Of a stretch of DNA of 64,000 nucleotides, positions 24,240 to 35,573 are shown in pieces. The stretch's first letter is position 1. Each line of letters begins with the position of its first letter. Below the pieces are notes generated by a model. The model saw only the letters and a list, made by a program, of their open reading frames with translations, ran no database searches and was not told where the DNA came from. The translations under genes and the position numbers were made by a program. The stretch lies in assembly GCA_019054805.1 (NCBI GenBank), contig JAHQIY010000011.1, positions 2,113,001-2,177,000 on the forward strand, in the 5' to 3' direction. Source of the DNA: Brachionus manjavacas. Its lineage: Eukaryota > Rotifera > Eurotatoria > Ploima > Brachionidae.

Positions 24240-25124
24240 ATGATTTCTCTTCGCGATAAAGTCTCAATAATAACAGGTAATTGCCAACTCTTACTGAAAA
24301 GACAATCAGATCAAATATTTTTCTAAAGGCGCTAGCTCCGGAATTGGTCAAGGAACTGCAGTTCTGTTTGCCAGACTGGGATCTAAGCTGGTCTTAAGTG
24401 GACGAAACAGTCAAGCTCTGGACGAAACAATCAACCAGTGTGACCCGGAGACTAGGGATAATGTAATTTTACAAATTAGCAATAACAAAAATCATTTTCT
24501 AAATTTGAACAGATAATAAAAGTTGTTGGGGATATTTCAAAGCCTGAGACATGCAAAATGATAGTGGACGAAAGCTTGAAAAAATTCGGAAAAATTGATA
24601 TCTTGGTCAACAATGCTGGCATACTTAAAACTGCCGGAATTGAAACCATGCAAATGAAAGACTATGATGAATTGATGGATACCAATATAAAAGCAGTGAT
24701 AAATTTAACCCAGCTATGTGTTCCGCATCTTCTTGAGCAAAAAGGCTCAATAGTGAATGTGTCAAGCATTGCTGGCTCAAAGACTTTCCCCAATATTTTG
24801 GCCTATTGTATGAGCAAAGCAGCTTTGGATCAGTTCACCAAATGTGTAGCATTGGACCTAGCCAGTAGAGGCGTTAGAGTGAATTCAGTTAATCCGGGGG
24901 TAATATTGTCAAATATTCAGAGAAGAAATGGTCTTACTGAAGAACAGTATAGGCAGTATTTGGAAGATGCCAAGTTGAACCATGCAATGGGAAGGCCTGG
25001 TCATGTAATTGAGGTTGCCAATACAATTGCATTTTTAGCGTCCGATTTAGCATCATTTATCACTGGTGAGCTAGTTCAGATTGATGGTGGTAGACACCTT
25101 ATGGGACCAATTGATAATAATTAA
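24240..25124 (+). CDS. Classical short-chain dehydrogenase/reductase
   Basis: This is an NAD(P)(H)-dependent oxidoreductase of the classical SDR family, 260 residues in three exons: 24240-24276, 24329-24462 and 24513-25124. The introns are 52 and 50 nt with GT-AG ends. The Rossmann motif TGASSGIG (residues 12-19) is formed across the first intron, which supports the model. NNAG is at 90-93. The catalytic triad is Ser142, Tyr155 and Lys159 in NVSSIAGS and YCMSK. NPGV and the C-terminal FITGELVQIDGG are as expected. The closest animal relatives I know are FabG-like cytosolic SDRs of insects and nematodes. The substrate cannot be read from sequence. No peroxisomal or signal sequence is evident. 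AATAAA lies at 25179-25184, about 55 nt after the stop. Confidence 0.93.
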
Positions 25125-27736
25125 TTAGATTAATTTTATTTTTTTTTTAGTTTAAATATTTCAATATCTATTGATTCAAATAAAGATAAGATTTAGTTCA
25201 AAACTTTAATAAATTTTTTATTAATTTTAAAGAATATGGTTTATTTCGAAAAAAAACTAAAAATATTTTTGATTTTAAAAAATAAAAAATTTAATAGCGT
25301 TGATGGTACTTAATTAAAGTCAAAGAGAAATTTTTTTGAATTTAAGGCAAGATACAGTCATGAATTATAAATTATTGTTAAAAAATTTTGTTTGTCATAA
25401 AATTTTTAATTTCTTTTTAAATCAAAAAAATTAGAGAAAAAAATAAAGCAAGCGATTAGAGTTTGATTTAACAAAATTTTCAGGTAATCTATTCAAATAT
25501 GAAACTTTTAATTTCGAAAAAATAGTCTCTTGTGCTAATTGAAACTGCAGAATGAATTCTTAAATGAGCTAATAAAAAGTTCTTGAAAATTTGGATCCAA
25601 ATTTAAAAAAAATTGAAATTTGAAATTAAAAATCATAGTTTCGAAAAGCCTAGATTTAAAATTTGTCACAATTTTTGATATTTTAACAAAATTTTTATTT
25701 AACTATTTTTTTTCTATTTTTTGTTTTATTCATTCAATTTTTAAGTTCAATATGAATTATACCCTAATCAAGGTTCTTCGTTCCTATAACTAATTAATAT
25801 TTAAATTTGACTTTTCTTCTATCTAAAGAAAAAAATTAAGTTTTTTGAATTATCTTATAGATTTGAATGTGCTGATTATGAATATTTGTAAGTTATTAAA
25901 TTTTTTATTTTTTCATTCTAGATAATAAATCAGAGTTTTAGCTTATTTTAGCTGAGAATCTTTCCTTTTTTAAAAGGCTATTGATTTTTTTTTCATATAA
26001 GAAAAATTTTAATACTAATTTCAATGAGGAATCCGAAATTTTGATTAATTATTTGTTACCTGACCTTACCTTACCATAACCATAATTTTTTCCTTAACCA
26101 AAATGAATTAAAATAAACAAATAAATGTGTTTGTCGTTAAGATTTTTCTGAAAATACCCAACTCAAAAATTTTTTTAAAATGCTTCTTTTTACATAATTT
26201 TGGTCCCTTAATAATCAGAAACATAAGTTTCATTCATTTTTGAATAAAATCAAATTTTTTTCAAATTTTATAACCTTCATTTTTCAGTTGTTTATTTTAA
26301 AAAAATCAAAAATTATATCTCATATATTTATCCATTATTTGAATAATTTTCAGTTTTATATATTATTATATAGTATTTATTATATTTTTTTCAAATTTAT
26401 CTCTATCGCAATTCAGACTTTAAATTCCTTATTATCTAATTGTCCAGATTTAGGCTTTTCAACGCCCATGAACCACAAAACGCTTGTTACATGAGCTCAA
26501 GTTCCGAAGACCCTTGATCCACTATTGCAGTTTATTATCTCGGTTCGAGAGAGAATTTTAACTAAATATTATGTTTTGATATGAGATGTAAATTTCGAGT
26601 CAATTAAGACAATTTTGACAGTAACTTATTGGATATATCCTTCTGTTAAATCTGGAAGCTCAAATTGGTTTTAATGTTCCAATATTTACGGTCTTAGCAT
26701 TTTTAAAGTGTAAAAATAACCTTTTTAAATTTCACCTTAAAGTATTACCTACATGAAATCTGCAACTCAAACAGGAAATTATTTTTTTCTTGCTATAAAA
26801 TCATATTTAGATTGACTGTGTAAAAAAATGTTTGAAAAATCTTTTAAATTGGTAAGATAATCCCATTTTCCTAGGTGTTGTGGTAGAAAAAATGATTATT
26901 TTTGAATTGCTGTTTACCAGAGAATTTATCAAGGCGAACTTGAAAATATTTAAATACCATCAAACTTTGGTTATCAATCATGAAGGACTCGAATTTAAAA
27001 CTTCGTTTGATTAAAATTAAATCACTAATTTTTTTTAAGAATAAAAGAATTGTACATTTATTTAACATATTTATTTATATATGTTTATTTAATAGATAAA
27101 AATTTCAAAATGACAGTGTCATCGATTGAGTACTGATTCTTAAGTCGAAATTTTTCCTTATTTTGCTGAATTTTAATCTTACTTTTTATTTAAATTTTAC
27201 GATTAAAAAACTTTAAAAAAAAAATAAAATTGTGTAATTTTACCTAACCAGGTTCTAGCTAAATTTTGTGAAATGCAATTTTTCCAATTAAAGTTAAGGT
27301 TATGATAAATGTTTAAAAAAATTTAAATTTAAATAAACTTGATGAAAAAAATGGTCTTTTAGTGAAAAATATCTGAAGAAGAATAAATGGTAAAGGAATT
27401 TTATTGCTTATTTTTTTAAGGAAAAAAAATAAAGTGGTTTTAGCCAATTTAAGTTTAATTTTTCAAGGCTAAAAGACTGATGAGCGCAAAATTGTTAAGT
27501 TAAATAAATCAAAAAACATAAAAAGGCTTTATACTAAAATGTAAAAAAAATTTATTATGTCATATTCATTTCGTCATAATTTAAAATTTTCAAGCTCTAT
27601 CTCCGCATTTAAAACTTGTGATTGTTCAAATCAAGAACTCCATTATTTCACTAACTGGTTTAGCTTTTCTCTTACTTCAACCATCTGTGTATTATTTTTG
27701 CTCACAACAAAAAATAATAGACTAGCTAACAAAAAA
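25125..27736. other. AT-rich intergenic region
   Basis: No gene, RNA or repeat was recognised. Open frames near 26240-26494 (+) and 26871-27068 (-) are low-complexity and unsupported. Confidence 0.55.
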
Positions 27737-29408
27737 ATGTCTAACGAGCAATCTATAACTCAATTTCTGCAATTCAGACAGCAACCAGAAGATTTGGATG
27801 TGACACGCAATAATGAAGCCATCAACGAGTTCCAGACCAAGACCATTGAGCTCAGAAATCACCGGCCTCAATGGATAACCTACTATCAGTAAAAAAAACA
27901 TTTTTTTTTTATAAATTAGAAAAAAATAATTAATTTCATCAATTTTTTATTAATTTTAATTAAAATTAAAAAAAAAATTAATTAAATTTTTCTTAAACAA
28001 AGGAGTCAGATGATTGACAAAGAGATTTATGAGTTCATAAATCGCTTTGACTCGAACAACTCGGCAGAACGAGAGCGAATTTTGTCGCACCCGAGCGAAA
28101 AACTCGAGTGCATCAAAACGCTCATGACCATAGTTCAAAAGGTGTCCAAACTTTCCACTCTCCAGTACACAGTGACTCTGATTGATGACTTGCTTATTGA
28201 GAACAAAAATCGAGTTGACTTGTTTCACCAGTATTCGCGCAAATACAAAGATAACATCTACCAAACATTGGGCAAAATGCTGTTCTTGCAAGACGACTAT
28301 TTGGTGCATCAAGTGGCGCGGATATTGACCAAATTGGCATGCTGGTCTGGCGAAAGAATGCCTGACAAAGAGCTCAGAGATCTAATTCAGTGGTTCATTG
28401 AGCGTCTGGTCGAAAGGAACCCTTACAAGGAGACCTTGTGCAGGTGTCTTCAAATGCTGTTCAGAATTGACTTCTACCGGATGGCTTTTTACAAAATGGA
28501 CGGTGTCAAACAACTTGTCAAATATTTGGACGGCTCGTTGGGCACTGCCAGTAGCAAGGATCAGATGCAGTATCAGGTAGCATGCTGTCTTTGGTTGCTT
28601 ACTTTTAATGAACACATAGCGACTAAAATTCAGTCTGCCTACAAACTAATACCAGTCTTGGCTGATATTTTAAATGGAAGTGAAAAAGAAAAAGTCAAAA
28701 GAATTATTTTTGCCACTTTTAGAAATTTGCTCGAGAAGTCGAGCCACAGTGATGTGGTCAAGCAAAATTGTTTGTGTATGCTTCAGTGTAAGGTGAAAAA
28801 GTTAATTGACTTGTTGCTTCAGTCGAACATCGAGGACCCGGATTTGTCGGATGACTTGGCTTTTTTGAATACCAAGTTGGAAACGTTGGTCATGGACGTG
28901 ACAAGTTTTGATGAATACACACTAGAAATAACTTCGAATAGGCTAAATTGGTCGCCATGTCACAAATCGGACAAATTTTGGCGCGAAAACGCCCAGCGCC
29001 TAAACGAGAACAATTTTTATCTGGTCAAAAGATTGATTGATATCCTCAAGCAGAGCAATAGTCCGCAGACGCTCGAGATAGCGCTGAATGACATCGGCGA
29101 ATATGTTAGATATTACTCTAGAGGAAAAAAGTAAATTCATATTTTTTAATAATAAAGAAATTTATTTTAGCATTTATTTTTATTAATATTTATTTTAAAA
29201 AATAATTTTTTTTAGTGTTATCGAGCAGCTGGACGCCAAAACCACTATAATGAGTATGCTGGCCCATGAGGACACGAATGTAAAGCATCAGGCTCTTTTA
29301 TGTGTGCAGAAGCTGATGGTTCATCATTGGGAATATTTGACTAAATTAGATTTGAGCGAGGGGCCGTCTAGTCAAAGTAGCGGCAAGGCAGTCGGCACCA
29401 AGGCTTAA
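27737..29408 (+). CDS. ATP6V1H: V-type H+-ATPase subunit H (V1 sector)
   Basis: Subunit H is the HEAT/armadillo-repeat regulator that couples the V1 and V0 sectors of the proton pump and silences free V1. Three exons (27737-27888, 28003-29130, 29216-29408; introns 114 and 85 nt) give 490 residues, close to the usual 480 or so. The N-terminal helix is followed across intron 1 by WITYYQSQMIDKEIYEF, matching the family's VNWQSYLQGQMIS region. The middle has EKLECIKTLMTIV and VHQVARILTKLACWSGE. The end has YLVKRLIDILKQ, DIGEYVRYYSRGK, then VIEQLDAKTTIMSMLAHED and VQKLMVHHWEYL, the family's most conserved tail. The exon 1 frame stays open 60 codons upstream to a Met at 27557. I chose 27737 because family N-termini are short and the upstream part is unlike them. 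Confidence 0.94.
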
Positions 29409-29815
29409 TTTATTAATGTACCCTGTCAATTATTGTATTTTCTAGATTTAAATGGATGTGCATTTGAATTTTTCTATTAAAAATTTCATTTTTTATCACC
29501 TAAAAAACTTTTAATATTTATTAACCCTTTATTAAAAATAAAATAATATATTTTTTCTTTCCTAATTTTTAATAGTTTGTCATTACTTTAATTTTTAGTT
29601 TGATTAAAATTTTTGGATTTTTCATGGCCCAAAAGAGAAAAATGGAAATAATCTAAAGAAAAAAGTGTAAAATGTTTATTCAAGAATGTATCCTATATCT
29701 ATATTATTTTTTAGAAACCTTTGGTGACATGCTTCTTTTATAAGACATTTAAAAAAAATTGGTTTTCTAGACTGAAAAAAACATTCATAATACGAAAGTC
29801 AAAGGATCAGAAAGA
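29409..29815. other. 3' flank of V-ATPase H
   Basis: AT-rich; ATTAAA near 29474 may serve as the polyadenylation signal. No gene. Confidence 0.4.
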
Positions 29816-30140
29816 CGAGGGGCTTAGCTGAGCTGAGCTGTTACCTGCAAGCTCTTTTAAGACATCTCCTATGTTATAATTACTAAACTGCTTAAGTGTG
29901 ATCAAATGAGCCTTTAAATTGCCTTTATTTTTCATATTCTAAAACTGATCAAAAACTGATTTAATTTTCTGAAATTTTAAAGGTGCTTCAAGCGAAGTAA
30001 AAACCTTATTGAACATGTTGACTTTTTCATCAGTTTTTTCCGCCTTCTTTGAGTCATAACTTATTTCGAAATTATCTAGATCCTGAATTGAAAAGTCACT
30101 TTTAGATAGATGACTTGAAGAAGTTCCAAAATTTTTTTGT
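29816..30140 (-). pseudogene. Unrecognised broken coding fragment
   Basis: On the minus strand about 100 codons read as normal-looking protein with a single stop (TAG) inside: GTSSSHLSKSDFSIQDLDNF, EKTDEKVNMFNKVF, LEAPLKFQKIKSVFDQF, then the stop, then KGNLKAHLITLKQFSNYNIG and DVLKELAGN. Composition is balanced and less AT-driven than random frames nearby. I do not recognise the family. No start, splice sites or neighbouring exons were found. It may be a relic of a transposon protein or of a host gene. It lies tail to tail with the LINE scrap that follows. Confidence 0.4.
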
Positions 30141-30179
30141 TGAGTTTTTAGTCTTTACTAGACTTGTAAGCAAAAGAAT

Positions 30180-30590
30180 AAAAGTTTTCCATTCATCAAA
30201 GCCTAACCCACTAAGGCCATATCCATTCTTAGACTGCTAAGAAGAACGATCAGATTCTGAGCAAACGCCACCTTATGTCAGTCCACACTTGGAGTATACA
30301 GCAGTGGTTTGGTCCCACTACACCGCCAAGGACAGCAACATTGTTGAAAAAGTACAAAGGCGAGGAACCAAACTCGTTCCGAGAATCCGTTTCTTCAGTT
30401 ACAGTGATCGCCTTTCCATCCTAGGGTTGCCTACTGTCAGCGAACCCAGGACCAGAGGAGACATGATCCAAATGTTTAAGATCAGAAACGAGCTTAAAAG
30501 CATAGATTGAATCAGACCCCCTCGCACTGCAGCTCGCTTTCAGAACCCAGAACAGCCAAGGGTGTTCTTTTCTATTTGGGTTTTATTTAA
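30180..30590 (+). mobile_element. LINE ORF2 C-terminal fragment
   Basis: The stretch from about 30230 encodes VSPHLEYTAVVWSHYTAKDS, IVEKVQRRGTKLVPRIRF and LPTVSEPRTRGDMIQMFKI before a stop at 30510. This is the region after the reverse transcriptase domain in CR1/jockey-like LINEs. It is truncated at both ends and shifted in frame near its left end. A separate family member, at 51.7 kb, keeps a longer version. Confidence 0.75.
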
Positions 30591-30934
30591 AAAGGAATTA
30601 TAATTCATTTCAAATTTGTTTTAAGTTGTTTTTAAGTCACAGGTCTTCTGTCAAATTTTAAATTTCATATTTGAGAGCAATAAAATTCATTAAATTTTTT
30701 TTTTTGTTTTTTAATTATCATTGATTATTTGAAATAAAAAAAAATTATTTGAAATAAATAAAAATTCATTTTTAAAATTTCGCGCTCGAACAAAAAAAAT
30801 GGCAAGCCCAAAGAAGAAATACAAAGCTTTTTGTTATTAATTTTAATTGTTTAACTTTATAATAAAATACAACAAAGAAAAAATAATTAATTTCTAACAT
30901 TAAATTAAAATTTAAAATATTTAAAATTTTTTCT

Positions 30935-32002
30935 TTAACTCGAACCAGAATGCTTTTCTAATTCATGTTTAAACTCGCTAAAATACGAGTATAAAATTTT
31001 GTAGGTATCACGAGTAAACAATTTTTCCAACAATTTGCTAATTAAATTCCATTTTTTTAAATAATTTGACTGAAAAGCGTGAAAGTCTGTTAGTTTGGGA
31101 AATTTGTAATCCATTAAATAATTAAGGGTGTCATCACTTTGAACCCTATCTAGCCTAATACCTTGAAATGGCTTTTTGACAAGTTTGGCCTTATTTAAAT
31201 CGTTAGTGTATACTTTTATTTTTTGACTTAGAATTGTCTGATCTGCCATCCACGTAGGGTCTCCTTTGGCGATTTGGTTATTTTTTTTGACATATGTTGG
31301 ACTAAAAAATTTGCTCATTAGATCAGCTATGGCTTTGGAGTTAATCTCGTTATCCAATGTAAGGTTCATTATTCTTTTCCAGTGTTTTTTCTTCATTCCA
31401 ATGTGACCCATAGGATACATTTGGTAGCTCCGATTTTTATACATAAATCTTCCACAACATTCCGAATTCCACACAGTTATTCCATCAGTATCCTTGGTCT
31501 CATAGTACTCTGGCATGATTGGGATCAAATCCGAGTCGCTTGTGATCACATAATCCTCTTCGCCAAGAAAGTCCAATGCTCCTACAAACATCCTACAAAT
31601 TAAAGAGGTCATCAAGTCATAGCCTTTTTCAGATTTGACCAGTTTCAATGTAGCACCTAAGTCATTGAGATATTTTACGGTTGTCATAGCTGGTCCATAC
31701 TCGGTGTTAAAATCACTCAAATCACCATCTTTTGTGGTTACAAGCAAAATAATCGACTGAAAGCCCACTCTTGACCATGCCATAGTTATAAAAGGCAAAT
31801 AAAAATAATAATGGGCCTGAAATTTTTCGTCTATATTTGTTGCCAAAAGAACATACTTGTCCGGCATGACAGACTCTTTCATCGATGACATGATTGAAGA
31901 CAAATTAGTCATTGAAAATTTGCTTGTTTTATTTTCCATCAAATAAATCAAAAAAATAATAAATAAAATAGTTATCAAAATTAATGAAATAAAAAATTTC
32001 AT
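30935..32002 (-). CDS. Type II membrane glycosyltransferase-like protein
   Basis: This is a single-exon gene of 355 residues. Residues 2-21 are a strongly hydrophobic segment near the N-terminus with no cleavage site, as in Golgi type II transferases, so the rest would be lumenal. The core has KYVLLATNIDEKF, then a region ending EEDYVITSDSDLIPI. The DSD at 156-158 is in the right setting for the metal-binding DxD of GT-A nucleotide-sugar transferases. Further on come GITVWNSECCGRF, YPMGHIGMKKKHWKRIM and DPTWMADQTILSQ, the last resembling acceptor-site regions. I cannot assign a CAZy family or a substrate. There is no close neighbour in the same direction. Upstream of the start the sequence is AT-rich without a clear promoter motif. 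Confidence 0.7.
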   Translation of the reverse strand: MKFFISLILITILFIIFLIYLMENKTSKFSMTNLSSIMSSMKESVMPDKYVLLATNIDEKFQAHYYFYLPFITMAWSRVGFQSIILLVTTKDGDLSDFNTEYGPAMTTVKYLNDLGATLKLVKSEKGYDLMTSLICRMFVGALDFLGEEDYVITSDSDLIPIMPEYYETKDTDGITVWNSECCGRFMYKNRSYQMYPMGHIGMKKKHWKRIMNLTLDNEINSKAIADLMSKFFSPTYVKKNNQIAKGDPTWMADQTILSQKIKVYTNDLNKAKLVKKPFQGIRLDRVQSDDTLNYLMDYKFPKLTDFHAFQSNYLKKWNLISKLLEKLFTRDTYKILYSYFSEFKHELEKHSGSS

Positions 32003-32705
32003 TTTTTAAGATTTTTTTGCAAAAAACAAAATTTTGATTTAAAAATTATTTTAAATTTCTTCAATGAAACACACTCACATATTTGTTTGGCGATTGATCT
32101 ACATTTAAAGTTAAATTAAAATCTAAACAGAAAAAAGCGCAGTGACACTATGGTAATAAGAAAATCGAACTGTCTGCTCTGATTTTGTAGAATTAATTTT
32201 AAAAAAAATTTCGTTTGAGTTTTGTTTAAATTTTTTTTATAAACAAAAATCTCTAGGGACAATTTGAATTTTTTCTTTCGGACAGCTATTCCATTCTCGT
32301 CATTAAAAATAAATAAATTTCCAAAAAAAAGTGTTTGTTAAAAAATAAAATATTGGTGGATAAGGAAAAAAACAGATTCACCAGATATTTAATTAATTTC
32401 TTTAATCAATTTCAATTTCATTCATTCAAGTCATTTTCAAATAATCACACGAAACTGATGTCTTTCCAAAAAGAATACCAACATTAAATGTGAGAATACC
32501 GGCCATAGTTTTTTACAAAAGATAGAAATATCAGAAAGTAGAGGAGAGGAGAAAAAACATTATTTACACATTATTCTTAGAATCCATTTATTTTATATTG
32601 CCGTACAAAAATTAAAATATTTTTTTTCGAAATATTTATTATCTATTTTTAATGATGCATCAAAAATCCAAAAATAAAAACATATTTTCTATAAAGCAAT
32701 TTTTA
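32003..32705. other. Upstream flank of the glycosyltransferase-like gene
   Basis: AT-rich, no recognised coding region, RNA or repeat. Confidence 0.5.
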
Positions 32706-33800
32706 AATTTAATAATAATAATAATAAATTGAGTCATAGCAGGATTCACCCTGCGAGCAATCCAAAACAACTTGAATCGCTATGATGACTGGTTGTGCGT
32801 TTGGCGAGAAAGAATGTGGGACGATGAGTTTTCGAGATAAGACCCCCCAGTCCTAGCGTAAACGCTTCTGGGGAGTGCCCAGGCCTTCAACTCACCGTCT
32901 CACTGACTAGGCCATGGTTGGTCGTTGAGGTTTAGGTGGTGGTGGTGTTCGTGCGGGTAAGATGTATGTCGAGGCGGGCCTTGAAGATGTTAATGGTTGG
33001 AGCGTTGACTGTCGAGGACGCGAGGTAGTTCCAGGTAGATGCAACTCTGCTTATTTATTTATTTATTTATTGGATTTGGCTTATTTCATCCAAGTTGTCT
33101 GCTCGTCTATGGGGATTCCATACTGAGGTGGCATATTCGAGGTGAGGTCGGACAAAAGCAGTGTACAGGAACTTGAAGGATTGCGGTTTCCAGGCATGGA
33201 AGGCCTGGCGGAGTTGTCCAAGAATGGAGTTGGCCTTGGCCGCCGAGTGTTGGCAGTGGGTTCTCCATTACAGGTCACTAGAGAAATATATGCCGAGGTC
33301 CTTTTCCGTTTTGAACTCTTCAAGTGTCAGTCTGGAACCGGTTTCAGCTGATATCATGGTGAGCTTGAAAGAAGTGCTAAAGTGATTAGTTTTATTTTTG
33401 AAAAGCATGAATTTACATTACTGGACGTTGAAACTCATGTGCTAGGTGTTAGCCCAGGTCGCGAGCAGGTCTATATCGGACTGTAGCTGGGCAATATCGA
33501 GGCCGTTCTTGATGGTGGCAATGTTCTTGGTGTCATCAGCAAAGAGCTTGCAGTGGTGGTTTATTCCGTTTGGCATGTCGTTGATGAACAGGGTGAATAG
33601 TAGAGGACCAAGAACGGATCCCTGAGGTACACCGCTCGTGACCTGGCACCAGTCTGAAGAGCTGGAGCCGATTACTACTCGTTGTTTTCGGTTGGAAAGG
33701 AAATCGGTTGGAGAGGAGGAGGCCATCGAAACCGTATGACTTTAGCTTGGACAGTAGATTCCAATTTAGATGACTTTTGGACCAAACTTTAACTTCCAAT
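32706..33800 (-). mobile_element. 5'-truncated LINE, (TTA)n tail
   Basis: The element reads right to left. It starts inside the reverse transcriptase with WNLLSKLKSYGFDG, then after a frameshift FLSNRKQRVVIGSSSSDW, TSGVPQGSVLGPLLFTLFI and CKLFADDTK. Here both GVPQGS and the catalytic FADD are intact. It continues with DLLATWANT, TEKDLGIYFSSDL and FVRPHLEYATSVWNPHRRAD. A (TTTA)n run at about 33055-33077 interrupts it and then RVASTWNYLASSTVN and FKARLDIHL follow. The segment between is missing, so an internal deletion is likely. The 3' end is an (AAT/TTA)n tract at 32708-32729. Several stops make it inactive. The higher GC stands out against its surroundings. Confidence 0.85.
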
Positions 33801-35096
33801 TTTATATAATTTTACACTTAATAGAAAAAATAACAAAAAAATTTTTTTTACCATTTAATCTTAACAAACTGGCAATGAATTTAGTCAAAACTCAGAAATG
33901 TGCTTCATAATTAAAATACAGTTTACAATACCAATCTTCTGATTCAGTGCCAAGTGAGGAAGAGAAAGGAGTTGAAGAAATACACACAATAAAAGAATTT
34001 TAATGAAAGATAATGGGATAAATAAAAAAAATGAACCTTTTTATGAAAGCTAAAATGTGAAATGTGTTGTTAAAGATAATTTTAATAACTAAAAAAGCGA
34101 AAAATAAGAAAAAACTAAACCAACTGGCAAGAGAAAAATTATTTATTGATAAAAAAATTGGCATTTTTCTAAGGCTTTAATAATAAATTATTGTCCCTTA
34201 TATTTTTGGATAGAGCTTAATAACTCAGTGCAACTTTTAATAGAATTTTATGTAAGAAAATACAAAAAAAGCTTGGACAAACTAAATGAATTATCAGTTT
34301 TTTTAACATTGGAAGCTTCAGCTCATCAAATGTCCTGAAATTTTTCAGGTTTTAAATTTACAGTATTGAAAAAAAATTTTCTTGTAGCTTAACTAGGCTT
34401 TTCTTAAAAATGAACTTAGTTCAAAATTTAATTTTAGTAGTAACATACGAATTAGTTAACTAAAAGACAAAAAATTTTTTTTAAATATTTTTTTCATTCC
34501 AAATAAAAAATAAGCTAAATAATAAATTTCAGAAAGCTTCACTAAAATATAACAGGATATTTAAAATAATATAAAATTAATACTTCATACAAATGGAAAA
34601 AAAATTTACGGGAGCCACAGGAATTTGACATTTCAGGAAATCGAATTGCTAACATGCAAATCAAAAAAAAAATTGTTTACTTTAAATCAGCTGAAAAAAT
34701 ATAGCTGAAATTTGAGATAAAAATTTTTTTTTTTTAAAGTTTTAAAGATGAGTCAAAAATTTTTGTTTTTTAGATCTTTAAAAAAAAATTTTGGGGATAA
34801 TATAAAATCTTCAAAAATAAACTTTATGCCTTATAAGAATGTTAAGGTCCCGGTATTTCAAAGCTTCCCCTCTATCTTGAGAATTTTACATTCCTGAAAC
34901 ATATAAAGAAAATATTAGTTGTTTAACAATTTTAAATACATATATTAATTTTTGGTGATCGGAAAAATTTTTTAAATATATTTAAGTTTATTACCAATTT
35001 AAAAAATAAAGTCTCGATTTTTAAAATAAAATAAAACAAAATCTAAATTATTCCTAGTGTTTTTTTAAATGTGCAATTTAACACTCTTTTCATTTT
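33801..35096. other. AT-rich stretch without a recognisable gene
   Basis: No coding region, RNA gene or delimitable repeat was recognised. Confidence 0.5.
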
Positions 35097-35548
35097 TCAT
35101 AAATTACCACAAATGCTACATGCCACCGGATATGAATGTTTGCTTAATGCTTTTTTTGCAGCTAATTTAGCTTCTTCGGACGACTCTACTGGGACCATTT
35201 CTTTGTATAAAACTGCCTTTTTTTTTACGGTTTTTAATTCTGACTCGAAAATTTTTTGTCTAATTTCTTTAAAGCTCTCCTCTAACTCGTCAATTGTTTC
35301 ATCATCATTTGAAATTATCTCATTATTTTCTTTGACAGTAAATGATTCTGTGGTAAAATTTTCACTTTCATCCTCATCATCATTCAAATTAAGCGATTCA
35401 ATCGGATCTTTTTCAGATCCACTATCTTTTAAAGAACCAAATAATGAATCAGTATCGACGTCTTGTTTATCATCTTCATCGCCAGATTCTTCTTTATAAT
35501 CACCTTCTTCATAGTGCAAAACAACGTTTTCGTCATCATCATTACAAC
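35097..35548 (-). CDS. Acidic low-complexity open frame next to a transposase relic
   Basis: A 140-codon frame opens with Met at 35519; the frame is also open a little further upstream, to about 35548, where TTTCAAG could be a splice acceptor and the peptide begins NDDDENVVLHYEEGD. The product is strongly acidic (Asp, Glu, Ser rich) for about 80 residues, then has a charged helix-like part (EESFKEIRQKIFESELKTVK) and ends SYPVACSICGNL. The last part has a CxxC pair but not a full zinc finger. I do not recognise a family. It begins some 25 bp after the stop of the Merlin-like transposase relic and may be its C-terminal extension after a frame change, or a separate host exon. Confidence 0.4.
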
Positions 35549-35573
35549 TTGAAATAGAACATAGTTTTTCAAC

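Noticed and set aside
24558-25124. A bacterial-type FabG gene starting at the Met at 24558
   Set aside because: Two upstream exons restore the TGASSGIG cofactor motif, so it is a spliced eukaryotic gene and not a contaminant.
26240-27068. Open frames of 84 and 65 codons
   Set aside because: AT-driven low complexity, no supporting signal.
33142-33385. Two plus-strand frames of about 70 codons
   Set aside because: Antisense of the LINE ORF2 remnant on the minus strand.
35071-35499. 142-codon Ser/Phe-rich plus-strand frame
   Set aside because: Antisense of the acidic frame; Ser/Phe richness is what Asp/Glu codons give in reverse.
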